Of a stretch of DNA of 64,000 nucleotides, positions 41,218 to 50,578 are shown piece after piece; positions within the stretch are counted from its first letter, which is position 1, and every line of letters starts with the position of its first letter. Position numbers and translations under genes: made by a program. The notes under the pieces are model-generated. The model did not search any database, had not been told where the DNA came from, and saw only the letters and a program-made list of their open reading frames with translations. The stretch lies in contig CAQGLR010000010.1 in assembly GCA_948794795.1 (NCBI GenBank), positions 36,437 through 100,436 on the forward strand, read 5' to 3'. This DNA is from an uncultured Lachnospiraceae bacterium. Lineage in GTDB: Bacteria; Bacillota; Clostridia; Lachnospirales; Lachnospiraceae.

Positions 41218-42234
41218 ATGAAACTTTTAAGCGTAACTATTCCATGTTACAATTCTGCTGAATACATGGAAAATGCAATAAAGTCTGCAATTGCAGGAGG
41301 AGAAGACATAGAAATACTTGTTGTTAATGATGGTTCAAATGACAATACCGCAGATATTGCTGATGAATATAGCAAACGGTATCCTGGTATAGTACGTGCT
41401 ATCCATAAGAAAAACGGAGGACATGGTTCTGCTGTCAATACAGGAATTGCAAATGCTAAAGGATTATACTTCAAAGTTCTTGATAGTGATGACTGGTTTG
41501 ATGAAGACAGCCTTTTAAAAGTAATGGATTTTTTACGTAAAGTAGTAACAGACTCAATACCGCTTGATATGCTTATATGTAATTATGTTTACGAAAAACC
41601 AAGCATCAATAAACAAAAAGTTATTTCATATAATAGTGCTATACCTAAAGATAAGTTTATTACATGGAATAATGTAAAACACTTCCGTATGAGCCAGAAC
41701 CTTATTATGCATTCTCTTATATACAGAACAAAACTTTTAAGAGAGTGCAGATTAAAACTTCCAGAACACACATTTTATGTAGACAATATTTATGCATATA
41801 AACCATTGCCATATGTTAAGTGTATGTATTATATGGATACTAACTTGTACCGTTACTATATAGGCAGAAGTGACCAGTCTGTTAATGAAGTTGTTATGAC
41901 AAAACGTATTGACCAGCAGATAAAAGTAACCAAACTTATGATTGACTGCCACAATCCTTTAAAGATTAAAAATAAAAAACTTCGTAATTACATGATTAAA
42001 TATCTGGCAATGATGATGATTGTAAGTTCTGCTCTTTTAGTAAATGAAGGTTCTCCAGAAAATCTACAAAAGAGAGAAAACCTTTGGAAATACCTAAAAG
42101 AAAACAATCTGACCGTATATAAAAATATAACAAGAAGAAAGTTAGGATATCCTATGCAGTTTTCTAGTAAAACAGGACGTAAAATAATTGTATGGGGATA
42201 TATGTTTTTCAACCGTATTTATGGATTTAATTAG
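41218..42234 (+). CDS. family 2 glycosyltransferase
   Basis: This gene encodes 338 residues; ATG 41218 has GGAGGT upstream (the ATG at 41206 precedes that site and is rejected). GT-A fold: SVTIPCYNSAEYMENAIKSA, the nucleotide-binding DGSNDNTADIADEY, the GGHGSAVNTG loop and the metal-binding DSDDW. It adds sugars to a surface polymer or lipid, substrate unknown. The alarmone synthetase gene follows 30 bp later. Confidence 0.87.
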   Translation: MKLLSVTIPCYNSAEYMENAIKSAIAGGEDIEILVVNDGSNDNTADIADEYSKRYPGIVRAIHKKNGGHGSAVNTGIANAKGLYFKVLDSDDWFDEDSLLKVMDFLRKVVTDSIPLDMLICNYVYEKPSINKQKVISYNSAIPKDKFITWNNVKHFRMSQNLIMHSLIYRTKLLRECRLKLPEHTFYVDNIYAYKPLPYVKCMYYMDTNLYRYYIGRSDQSVNEVVMTKRIDQQIKVTKLMIDCHNPLKIKNKKLRNYMIKYLAMMMIVSSALLVNEGSPENLQKRENLWKYLKENNLTVYKNITRRKLGYPMQFSSKTGRKIIVWGYMFFNRIYGFN

Positions 42235-42264
42235 ATAATGTACAAATTATCAAAGGGGGATAAA

Positions 42265-42981
42265 ATGGAACAGTTAATGTACTACGACGAGGAAGAAGAG
42301 TGGAACAAAGCGCTTCTTTTATACAATGCTGCGCTTAAAGAATTTTCAACTAAACTTGAAATTCTAAATAATGAGTTTAAACTTGCACACCAGTATAATC
42401 CAATAGAACACATTACTTCCCGTCTTAAGTCAGCACAAAGTATTGCAAGAAAAATGCGTATCAAACAAAAAGAACTTACTGTAGAGAATATTATACGTTA
42501 TATTAATGATGTTGCAGGTATAAGGATTATTTGCACTTTTACATCTGATATATACAGGATTGCGGATGCTATTACTAACCAGAACGATGTAACAACCTTA
42601 AAAATAAAGGATTATATTGCCCATCCAAAACCTAATGGTTATACTAGTTACCATATGATTGTTTCTGTTCCTATTTTCTTATCTAATGATGTTATTGATA
42701 CAAAAGTAGAAATACAAATACGGACAATCGCTATGGATTTCTGGGCAAGTCTTGAACATAAAATATATTATAAATTTGAAGGCAAAGCCCCAGAAGGAAT
42801 AAGGGAAGAACTACGGGAATGTGCAAATATTATATCATTTCTTGACCAGAAAATGTTGTCAATCAATGAAAGTGTTAAAAACTACCATAAAGATTTTAAT
42901 GGTGGAGATGTAGTAAATAATGATATTGATTCAATTTCAAATACTTTAAAACCTCTTTATGGTTCTATATACACTGATTAG
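42265..42981 (+). CDS. small alarmone synthetase (RelA/SpoT synthetase domain)
   Basis: This gene encodes 238 residues from ATG 42265 (AAGGGGGAT upstream). Only the synthetase domain is present: NDVAGIRIICTFTSDIYRIAD, KDYIAHPKPNGYTSYHMIV, EIQIRTIAMDFWASLEHKIYYK. It transfers pyrophosphate from ATP to GDP/GTP, making (p)ppGpp. No hydrolase or regulatory domains, as in YjbM/YwaC proteins. Ends at a terminator. Confidence 0.9.
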   Translation: MEQLMYYDEEEEWNKALLLYNAALKEFSTKLEILNNEFKLAHQYNPIEHITSRLKSAQSIARKMRIKQKELTVENIIRYINDVAGIRIICTFTSDIYRIADAITNQNDVTTLKIKDYIAHPKPNGYTSYHMIVSVPIFLSNDVIDTKVEIQIRTIAMDFWASLEHKIYYKFEGKAPEGIREELRECANIISFLDQKMLSINESVKNYHKDFNGGDVVNNDIDSISNTLKPLYGSIYTD

Positions 42982-43018
42982 AATTAAGAATAATTTAAAA
43001 AATCTCTGTAATAAAAAT

Positions 43019-43060
43019 AAACACCAGCAAAAATTTATATAATTCTTACTGGTGTTTTTT
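43019..43060. terminator. bidirectional terminator
   Basis: AAACACCAG (43019-43027) pairs with CTGGTGTTT (43049-43057), with a 21-base loop and T-run, between convergent genes 42981 and 43063. Confidence 0.8.
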
Positions 43061-43062
43061 CT

Positions 43063-43596
43063 TTACTCTTCTTTTCTTTCCTTCATCTTAATTATTCCAA
43101 TATTCTGTTTTGCTTCATTAAGTGCCTGCTGCTCTTCTTCTGATAATACAACAAATGTTTCACCATTTACTACTTCTTTTGAATAAGTATAACAGCCTTC
43201 CCGTGAACTATGCATAGAATTTAATATAAAACCATTATTTTCTGCTGTAAGCAGAACCAATACAAAACTTAATTTTCCACCAATCTCTTGAAACGCATCA
43301 TATTTTACAAGTGCAACTTTCTGGTAAGTAGTTGCCAGCTGGGTATTTATAGCATTTATTTTGCTATTTATATCAGAGACTTCTGCTTGTAATGTATCTA
43401 TAACAGAAAACTTATCTAATATTGCCTTTTCAAGATTCTTACCATCTTCTCCATTCATAAACTGGTTATATCTGACACGTACATTGTGGCTTTTTACCAT
43501 AGATACAATTAATAATATAAAAAGTAATATTATAACTGCTGCCATCCCTATAACCACATATCCAATATCTAAACCAATTAAATTAAATAATTCCAT
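43063..43596 (-). CDS. DUF4446 membrane protein
   Basis: This gene encodes 177 residues: one N-terminal membrane helix (about 12-34), a coiled coil (60-90) and a compact domain (YDAFQEIGGKLSFVLVLLTAENNGFILNS, then EGCYTYSKEV). DUF4446 proteins usually sit next to parB in clostridia, as here (27 bp). Function unknown. Confidence 0.8.
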   Translation of the reverse strand: MELFNLIGLDIGYVVIGMAAVIILLFILLIVSMVKSHNVRVRYNQFMNGEDGKNLEKAILDKFSVIDTLQAEVSDINSKINAINTQLATTYQKVALVKYDAFQEIGGKLSFVLVLLTAENNGFILNSMHSSREGCYTYSKEVVNGETFVVLSEEEQQALNEAKQNIGIIKMKERKEE

Positions 43597-43623
43597 ATAT
43601 ACTTACTCCAACCTTTCAATATA

Positions 43624-44547
43624 TTAATTAATATTAGACATAATGTCGATTAATCTTTCAAACTCTTCTGGTGAATAATATTCTATTTCTATTTTTCCCT
43701 TTCCATCATTTTTATGGCTGATATTAACTTTTGTCCCCATTACAAGTTTAAGCTTTTCTTCATATTGTTTAAATATAAGCCTTTCTTGTTGTGTTTCAAT
43801 TTTCTCTTCTTTTTTCGGTACAATTTCTTTACTGTTAATTAACTTAACTAAACGTTCAGTCTCCCGTACACTTAATTTCTCATCAAATATTTTTACTGCA
43901 GCATTATATTGTTCATCTACATCTTCTATAGCAAGCAATGCCCTGGCATGACCACTTTTTATTTTATCTTCTATTATCATATTCCTGACTCTTTCATCAA
44001 GTTTTAAAAGACGCAATGAATTTGTAATAGTAACCCTGCTTTTTGATACTTTTTCGGCTATTTCATCTTGTTTAAGATTATACTCTTCAATTAACCTGTT
44101 AAAAGCCTCTGCTTCTTCAATAGGATTAAGGTCTTCACGCTGTAAATTTTCAATTAAAGCAATTTCTATAATTTGCTGGCTGTTATATTCTTTAACTATT
44201 ACAGGTATATTCTTCAGGCCCGCTATTCTTGCTGCTCTCCATCTTCTTTCACCTGCAATTATACTATAAAAATCTTCTTTACTTTTTTGTACTATTAATG
44301 GTTCAATAAGACCATGTTGCCTTATTGATTCAGCAAGTTCTTGTAAAGAATCTTCATCAAAAAATTTTCTTGGCTGTGTAGCATTGGGTTCTATTTTATT
44401 TATATCTATTGTATCAACTTCTTTTATTATTTCTTTAACTACTTCTTTTACTTGTTCTGTTTTATTTGCATCAGAATCATCTTTTGCACTTTTCTCTGTT
44501 TCAGGAATTAATGCATCAAGACCTTTACCCAATCCTCTCTTTGACAT
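43624..44547 (-). CDS. parB: chromosome partition protein ParB (Spo0J)
   Basis: This gene encodes 307 residues. It binds parS, spreads by CTP-dependent clamping and loads condensin. N-terminal RGLGKGLDALIP, the GERRWRAARIAGLKNIPV CTPase motif, and the helix-turn-helix (LKQDEIAEKVSKSRVTITNSLRLL) are all visible. Start is 3 bp from the parA stop. Confidence 0.95.
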   Translation of the reverse strand: MSKRGLGKGLDALIPETEKSAKDDSDANKTEQVKEVVKEIIKEVDTIDINKIEPNATQPRKFFDEDSLQELAESIRQHGLIEPLIVQKSKEDFYSIIAGERRWRAARIAGLKNIPVIVKEYNSQQIIEIALIENLQREDLNPIEEAEAFNRLIEEYNLKQDEIAEKVSKSRVTITNSLRLLKLDERVRNMIIEDKIKSGHARALLAIEDVDEQYNAAVKIFDEKLSVRETERLVKLINSKEIVPKKEEKIETQQERLIFKQYEEKLKLVMGTKVNISHKNDGKGKIEIEYYSPEEFERLIDIMSNIN

Positions 44548-44549
44548 TT

Positions 44550-45317
44550 TTATTCATTTCCCCTTTCAATAACCTCTTCTGCTAGTGCCCTGTAACCTTC
44601 TGCGCCTGAAGACTTTGGCTCATAGATATTTATTGGCAATCCATGGCTTGGTGCTTCTGCAAGTCTTACATTTCTTGGTATAATACTTTTATAGATATTT
44701 TGATGAAGGTTATCTTTGACATTCTCAACTACCTGTAAGGACAGGCAAGTTCTTGCATCATACATTGTAAATACTACACCCTCTATTTCTAAATCTGGAT
44801 TTAGTCTCTTTTTAACCAGTTCTATTGTATACATAAGCTCACTCAGACCTTCAAGAGCATAATATTCACATTGGATAGGAACTAATACTGTATCAGCTGT
44901 TGTCATAGCATTAACAGTAAGAGTATTTAATGAAGGAGGACAATCAATAAGAATAAAATCATATTGCTCTCTTATCTTATCTACTTGGTTCTTTAAAATA
45001 TATTCTCTGTTATTTTTACCAATAAGCTCAACTTCTACTCCTACAAGACCTCTTTCGGATGGAACTACTGATAATCTTTCAACCACTGATGGAGTAATGG
45101 CCTCATTAATTCCTATTTCTTGCAAAAGAATCTGATAACTTGTATGTTCAATATTTAACTTATTAATTCCAAGCCCACTTGTAGTATTTCCTTGGGGATC
45201 CATATCAATAACCAATACATTTTTCCCCTTTTCAGCTAAACATGCCGATAAATTAATGGCCGTTGTTGTTTTTCCAACGCCTCCTTTTTGGTTAGATATC
45301 GCTATTACTCTACTCAT
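44550..45317 (-). CDS. parA: chromosome partition ATPase ParA (Soj)
   Basis: This gene encodes 255 residues from the ATG at 45317 (MSRVIAISNQ), with AAAGGAT upstream. The longer reading from 45353 would start within a parS site and is rejected. Deviant Walker A NQKGGVGKTTTAIN, switch FILIDCPPSLN. Forms gradients that segregate origins with ParB. Confidence 0.95.
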   Translation of the reverse strand: MSRVIAISNQKGGVGKTTTAINLSACLAEKGKNVLVIDMDPQGNTTSGLGINKLNIEHTSYQILLQEIGINEAITPSVVERLSVVPSERGLVGVEVELIGKNNREYILKNQVDKIREQYDFILIDCPPSLNTLTVNAMTTADTVLVPIQCEYYALEGLSELMYTIELVKKRLNPDLEIEGVVFTMYDARTCLSLQVVENVKDNLHQNIYKSIIPRNVRLAEAPSHGLPINIYEPKSSGAEGYRALAEEVIERGNE

Positions 45318-45336
45318 ATCTTTTATCCTTTCACAA

Positions 45337-45391
45337 TGTTTCACGTGAAACATATTTTAAAATTTAAAAAATAAATGTTTCACGTGAAACA
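45337..45391. promoter_or_regulatory. parS: two parS centromere sites
   Basis: TGTTTCACGTGAAACA occurs twice, at 45337-45352 and 45376-45391, each a perfect 16-bp palindrome equal to the bacterial consensus. They lie just upstream of parA, 7 kb from oriC. Confidence 0.98.
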
Positions 45392-45486
45392 TTTATTTAA
45401 TATAGTAATTCACTTATTTAATTATAGCACTATAGACGTCAGGCTTCCATAACAATTTTATTAATTTTATTATAAAAAATGGAAAC

Positions 45487-46194
45487 CTATAAAGAATTTC
45501 TCTTAGGCTTTCCTGCCTGTCTTGGATAAGCCTTATTTGTAGTTTTAACTTTTTCAAAAACAACAAATTTTCTTGAAATATCTGTCCCTGGCAAATCAAA
45601 ACTATATAATTTATCAAAACTACATCCAAGCTTTTTTTGTGCATTAACAGACAATCCTATCTCCTCTTCTGCTTTTTCCGATTTATAAGAAATAAATTTT
45701 CCTCCAGTCTTCAAAAAAGGTATACAATATTCTAATAAAACAGGCAGGGCAGCAACAGCCCTTGAAACACAATAATCGTATTTTTCCCTGTATACACTAT
45801 TATGTCCCAAATCTTCTGCACGGCTATGGACTGTCTCTATATTATCAAGCTTACACTCTTCCATTACATTGTTAAGAAAATTTATTCTTTTATTTAAAGA
45901 ATCCATTAATGTAAACTGTGTATCATTATAAATAATTGCTAATGGTATTCCTGGAAATCCTGCACCTGTACCTATATCTATTACTCTCCCACTGCTTATG
46001 TCAATATAATTCTTTATTGCAAGACTGTCTATAAAGTGTTTTAGCACTACATCTTTTTCTTCAGTTATAGATGTAAGATTCATTACTTTATTTGTTTCAA
46101 TAAGTAAATTATAATATATCTGGAATTTTCCAAGCTGTATGTCAGTTAAATTTATTCCAATTTCTAAAGCAGCATTATATAATAACTCTTTCAA
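45487..46194 (-). CDS. rsmG: 16S rRNA m7G527 methyltransferase RsmG (GidB)
   Basis: This gene encodes 235 residues. Methylates N7 of G527 using S-adenosylmethionine. The SAM site DIGTGAGFPGIPLAIIYN is evident; YKSEKAEEEI lies later. Last gene of the rpmH-rsmG group. Confidence 0.93.
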   Translation of the reverse strand: MKELLYNAALEIGINLTDIQLGKFQIYYNLLIETNKVMNLTSITEEKDVVLKHFIDSLAIKNYIDISSGRVIDIGTGAGFPGIPLAIIYNDTQFTLMDSLNKRINFLNNVMEECKLDNIETVHSRAEDLGHNSVYREKYDYCVSRAVAALPVLLEYCIPFLKTGGKFISYKSEKAEEEIGLSVNAQKKLGCSFDKLYSFDLPGTDISRKFVVFEKVKTTNKAYPRQAGKPKRNSL

Positions 46195-46211
46195 TCTAAT
46201 CTCCTCATTTT

Positions 46212-48083
46212 CTAATTTTTTTCAAGATATACAAGTAACACAGAAATATCAGCTGGAGATACACCAGATATTCTTGATGCCTGTCCTACCGATGCAGGCC
46301 GGAATTCTTTAAGCTTCTGTAAAGCTTCTATCCTTAAACTATATACATAATCATAGTTTATATTATCTGGAATTTTCTTGTCTTCAAGTTTTTTAAACTG
46401 TTCAACCTGCCTTAACTGTCTTTCAATGTATCCTTCATATTTTACAGCAATATTTACTTGCTCTGTTACATCTTCAGGAAGTTTTGGCCTGTCTGTATCT
46501 ATAAGCTTAAGTTTCTCATATGATAATTCTGGCCTTTTTATTAATTCTGCCATAGTTACACCAGACTGCAATAACGTACTTCCATTTTCTTCTAATAATC
46601 TTTGTACATCTTCCCTTGCACCTATATTTACACTTTTAATTCTTTCTATTTCATTTTCTATAAGTTTTTCTTTTTCTATAAGTTTATTATATCTTTCATT
46701 ATCAATAAGCCCTATTTTATATCCAATTCCTGTAAGCCGTAAATCTGCATTGTCCTGTCTTAAAAGAAGCCTGTACTCTGCTCTCGATGTCATCATCCGG
46801 TATGGTTCATTTGTACCTTTTGTTATAAGGTCATCTATAAGTACCCCTATATAAGCTTGTGACCTGTCCAGTATTACAGGTTCTTTACCAAGAATTTTCA
46901 TAGCAGCATTAATTCCTGCTATTATTCCTTGTGCTGCTGCTTCTTCATACCCTGAACTTCCATTTGACTGTCCTGCACTATAAAAACCATTAATATTTTT
47001 AAACTCAAGAGTAGCTTTTAATTGTACAGGATTAATACAGTCATATTCTATAGCATACGCATTTCTTACTATTGTAGCATTTTCAAGACCTGGTACAGAA
47101 TGGTACATTTTATACTGCACATCTTCTGGCAGAGAACTAGACATCCCACCTACATACATTTCATTTGTATAATTTCCTTCTGGCTCAATAAAAACCTGAT
47201 GTCTTTCTTTATCAGCAAACCTTACTACTTTATCTTCAATCGAAGGACAGTATCTTGGGCCTGTACCCTTAATATTTCCAGAATATAAAGGTGACCTGTC
47301 TATATTTTCCATTATTATTTTATGTGTTTCATCATTAGTATAGGTAAGCCAGCACGAAACCTGCTGCCGCTCAAGCTCTTCAGATGTATTTGTAAATGAA
47401 AATGGTACAATCTTATTGTCACCTTTTTGTTCTGACATTTTTGAAAAATCAATAGTCCTTTTATCTACTCTTGCTGGTGTTCCAGTTTTAAACCTCCTTA
47501 CATCTATTCCAAGTTTTATAAGACAGTTAGTCAGGTTATTTGCTGCTGCAAGACCATTTGGTCCAGTATACTGGCTTACATCACCATATATACATCTTGC
47601 ATTAAGATAAGTTCCTGTACACATAATTGCTGCATGGCATGGATAAATTGCATCTGAAACAGTACGTACACCTGTAACCTTTCCATCTTCCACCAATACT
47701 TCAGACACTTCACCTTGTTTAATAACAAGATTATCTGTATTTTCTAGAACATTCCGCATGGCCCTGCTGTAATCTTTTTTATCTGCCTGTGCCCTAAGTG
47801 AGTGTACTGCTGGACCTTTTGACATATTAAGCATTTTCGTCTGTATAAAAGTCTTGTCAATATTTTTTCCCATCTCACCACCTAGTGCATCTACTTCACG
47901 CACAAGATGTCCTTTTGAACTTCCACCAATATTAGGATTACATGGCATCATTGCAATACTGTCAATACTAACAGTAAAAATTAATGTTTTTAACCCAAGT
48001 CTCGCGGCTGCAAGAGCCGCTTCACAACCTGCATGTCCTGCACCAATAACAACAACATCATATTCTTCGTATGTATAAGACAT
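46212..48083 (-). CDS. mnmG: tRNA cmnm5U34 synthase subunit MnmG (GidA)
   Basis: This gene encodes 623 residues from the ATG at 48083 (GGAGG 8 bases upstream); the longer reading to 48131 is less likely. FAD-binding VVIGAGHAGCEAALAAARLG, the GGSSKGHLVREVDALGGEMG block, and the C-terminal RISGVSPADISVLLVYLEK are typical. Works with MnmE on wobble uridines. Confidence 0.95.
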   Translation of the reverse strand: MSYTYEEYDVVVIGAGHAGCEAALAAARLGLKTLIFTVSIDSIAMMPCNPNIGGSSKGHLVREVDALGGEMGKNIDKTFIQTKMLNMSKGPAVHSLRAQADKKDYSRAMRNVLENTDNLVIKQGEVSEVLVEDGKVTGVRTVSDAIYPCHAAIMCTGTYLNARCIYGDVSQYTGPNGLAAANNLTNCLIKLGIDVRRFKTGTPARVDKRTIDFSKMSEQKGDNKIVPFSFTNTSEELERQQVSCWLTYTNDETHKIIMENIDRSPLYSGNIKGTGPRYCPSIEDKVVRFADKERHQVFIEPEGNYTNEMYVGGMSSSLPEDVQYKMYHSVPGLENATIVRNAYAIEYDCINPVQLKATLEFKNINGFYSAGQSNGSSGYEEAAAQGIIAGINAAMKILGKEPVILDRSQAYIGVLIDDLITKGTNEPYRMMTSRAEYRLLLRQDNADLRLTGIGYKIGLIDNERYNKLIEKEKLIENEIERIKSVNIGAREDVQRLLEENGSTLLQSGVTMAELIKRPELSYEKLKLIDTDRPKLPEDVTEQVNIAVKYEGYIERQLRQVEQFKKLEDKKIPDNINYDYVYSLRIEALQKLKEFRPASVGQASRISGVSPADISVLLVYLEKN

Positions 48084-48186
48084 ACCTCTAACCTCCACAT
48101 CAAAGCGGATATCTGCAATCCGCAAATACATATATGCACTTTTCTACTTGTCCACTTACGCATCAGCCTCATTGACACATTCCATC

Positions 48187-49608
48187 TTATTTTCCCATAC
48201 AAAAATCATTAAATATCTTATTTACTAAATCTTCTGAAGCTGTTTCTCCATTTATTAATCCAAGCTTTTTATATGCATCCATCATATCAATAGTAACAAA
48301 ATCTTCCGGCAAGCCGGCATTAATAGTATCCTTTGCTTTCATAAGACTTTCCAATGAATCTTTTACAGCTTTTTTATGGCGTATATTAGTTAAATATACC
48401 TGGTCATTAAATGAAATCTCACCATGTAAAAATGAATCTTTAATATACTTGCTTAACTGTTCAAGCCCGGATTTTGTTTTATTTGAAAATTCAATACATT
48501 CCCATCCAAGCCTTTCTTTTATCTCTTCTTCTGTTAATTTTACATCAAGGTCCGATTTATTAAGTAAAACAACACCTGTTTTATTTTTAAGCAGCCCTAT
48601 TATCTGGTTATCTGACTCATCCATAGGTACACTTGAATCTGCAACATAAATTACAAAATCTGAATCTTCAAGATAATTAATTGCCTTTCCAACTCCTATA
48701 TTTTCAACTAAATCATTAGTCTCGTGTATTCCAGCAGTATCAACTAAATTCAAGATAATATTGCCCAGATACACTTTTTCTTCTATTATATCCCTGGTAG
48801 TTCCTGCTATATCTGTAACTATTGCCCTTTCTTCATCTAACAGAAGATTCATTAGAGAAGATTTGCCAGCATTTGGCTTTCCAACTATTACTGTATTAAT
48901 TCCCTCTGACTTCATCCTTCCATCATCAAAGCGTCCAATAAGCCCTGTTAACTTATTTATCTCCTCTTCCACATCTTTTAAAATATCATCTCTATATAAA
49001 TCTAAATCATAATGCTCAGGGTCATCAAGTGCTGCTTCAATTAACCCTAGGTTATGAAGTATTTCCTGTCTTATTTCTTCAATATAACCTGACACACTTC
49101 CCTCAAGCTGTTTAACTGCACTATTTAAAGCAAATTCACTTTCTGAAGATATTATTTTCATAACAGCTTCAGCTTGTGATAAATCAATTCTCCCATTTAA
49201 AAATGCTCTTTTTGTAAATTCTCCAGGAGCAGCAAGTTTTGCACCATTTTCCAATAATAGTTCTAATATTTTCTGGACTACAAAAGAACCTCCATGTGAA
49301 TCAATCTCTATTACATCTTCTTTTGTATAACTATTTGGTGCTTTCATTAATAATACTATAACTTCATCTATAATACTATATCCGTCTACTATATAACCAT
49401 AACTTATGGTATGTGATGTCTTTTTTATAAAGTAGTCTGGATTCCACAAAATATCTTCTGACACTTTTCCATTTTTTTTATCAATATACTTTTTAGTCCG
49501 GAAAATTCTCCCAGTTATTTCTAAAGCTTTATTTCCGCTTACACGTATTATTCCAATTCCACCACCCATTCCACTTGCAATTCCTGCAATAGTATTATTA
49601 TCCTGCAT
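48187..49608 (-). CDS. mnmE: tRNA modification GTPase MnmE (TrmE)
   Basis: This gene encodes 473 residues; the ATG at 49608 has a GGGGG upstream. N-terminal formyl-THF-binding domain (TIAGIASGMGGGIGIIRVSG), inserted G domain (GKPNAGKSSLMN, DIAGTTRD, DTAG, NKSD), C-terminal helical part ending FCMGK, with the conserved Cys present. Confidence 0.95.
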   Translation of the reverse strand: MQDNNTIAGIASGMGGGIGIIRVSGNKALEITGRIFRTKKYIDKKNGKVSEDILWNPDYFIKKTSHTISYGYIVDGYSIIDEVIVLLMKAPNSYTKEDVIEIDSHGGSFVVQKILELLLENGAKLAAPGEFTKRAFLNGRIDLSQAEAVMKIISSESEFALNSAVKQLEGSVSGYIEEIRQEILHNLGLIEAALDDPEHYDLDLYRDDILKDVEEEINKLTGLIGRFDDGRMKSEGINTVIVGKPNAGKSSLMNLLLDEERAIVTDIAGTTRDIIEEKVYLGNIILNLVDTAGIHETNDLVENIGVGKAINYLEDSDFVIYVADSSVPMDESDNQIIGLLKNKTGVVLLNKSDLDVKLTEEEIKERLGWECIEFSNKTKSGLEQLSKYIKDSFLHGEISFNDQVYLTNIRHKKAVKDSLESLMKAKDTINAGLPEDFVTIDMMDAYKKLGLINGETASEDLVNKIFNDFCMGK

Positions 49609-49718
49609 AATAACCCCCATGCCGCTTATGCGGTCCAAATAATAATAAAAACACTCTTTCTACATTTCTAAAAAAATATTATAAGTACCAAAAAGGGACT
49701 GTAACCAGCCCCTTTCCA

Positions 49719-50528
49719 TTATTCACTCTCTTCTGTAACTGTTGTTTTATATGGTTCACCGTTTGGATTCTCTTCACGCCTGTTATTATAATTCTTCTTA
49801 TTATAATAATCATTATTTCTTTTACGGTAATTTCCTTTTCCATTATATGTCTTATTATTACCATATGAATATCTTCCCCTGCGCTCATATCCTGTGTCAA
49901 CGCCAGGCTTTAACGTAATAACCACTTTACGGTATGGTTCTTCACCTTCACTATGTGTTTCAACATACTTGTCCTTTTGTAAAGCAGAATGTATAATCCT
50001 TCTTTCATAAGGATTCATAGGTTCAAGATAAACTGGACGGTGTATCCTCTTAACTTTATGTGCAAGATTTCTTGCAAGATTTTCAAGTGTTTCTTTTCTT
50101 CTTTCACGGTAATTCTCTGTATCAATCTTAACTTTAATATAACTATCTGTATTTTTATTAATTACAAGACTTAAAAGATACTGTAATGAATCAAGTGTTA
50201 TACCTCTTTTACCTATAAGAATACCCATTTCTCCGCCACTGAGGTCTACATTCATCTGGTTCTCTATTTCATTATAATCCAACTGGATATTTACCTTAAT
50301 ATCCATTGCATCAAAAACTTTATTTAAAAAACTAGTGGCAGTATCCTTTATATCAAACTTTACTTTTACACGTATTTTTGCAGGTTTACTAAAAAGACCA
50401 AGTATCCCTGTACTTTCCTTTTCTATAACTTCATATTCAACTTTATCACTTGTGGTTTCAAGCTGGACTAGCGCATTAGTTAAAGCTTCATCAACTGTTT
50501 TTGCTGTAAATTCCTTCCACTCAGACAT
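49719..50528 (-). CDS. khpB: RNA-binding protein KhpB (Jag)
   Basis: This gene encodes 269 residues (ATG 50528, GGAGG upstream). Jag-N domain (WKEFTAKTVDEALTNALVQL), KH domain (GGEMGILIGKRGITLDSLQYL), R3H domain (PYERRIIHSALQKDKYVETH). Unusually, the last 55 residues are a Tyr/Asn/Arg/Lys-rich low-complexity tail. Acts in cell-envelope and division control in Firmicutes. Confidence 0.92.
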   Translation of the reverse strand: MSEWKEFTAKTVDEALTNALVQLETTSDKVEYEVIEKESTGILGLFSKPAKIRVKVKFDIKDTATSFLNKVFDAMDIKVNIQLDYNEIENQMNVDLSGGEMGILIGKRGITLDSLQYLLSLVINKNTDSYIKVKIDTENYRERRKETLENLARNLAHKVKRIHRPVYLEPMNPYERRIIHSALQKDKYVETHSEGEEPYRKVVITLKPGVDTGYERRGRYSYGNNKTYNGKGNYRKRNNDYYNKKNYNNRREENPNGEPYKTTVTEESE

Positions 50529-50578
50529 AATCTCCTCCATTCTGCCTTCCAAAAACAAAATATCTAATCTTTTTCCAC

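Noticed and set aside
45318..45353. Longer ParA beginning at 45353
   Set aside because: The extra 12 residues are translated from the parS palindrome; ATG 45317 has the ribosome site and conserved MSRVIAIS start.
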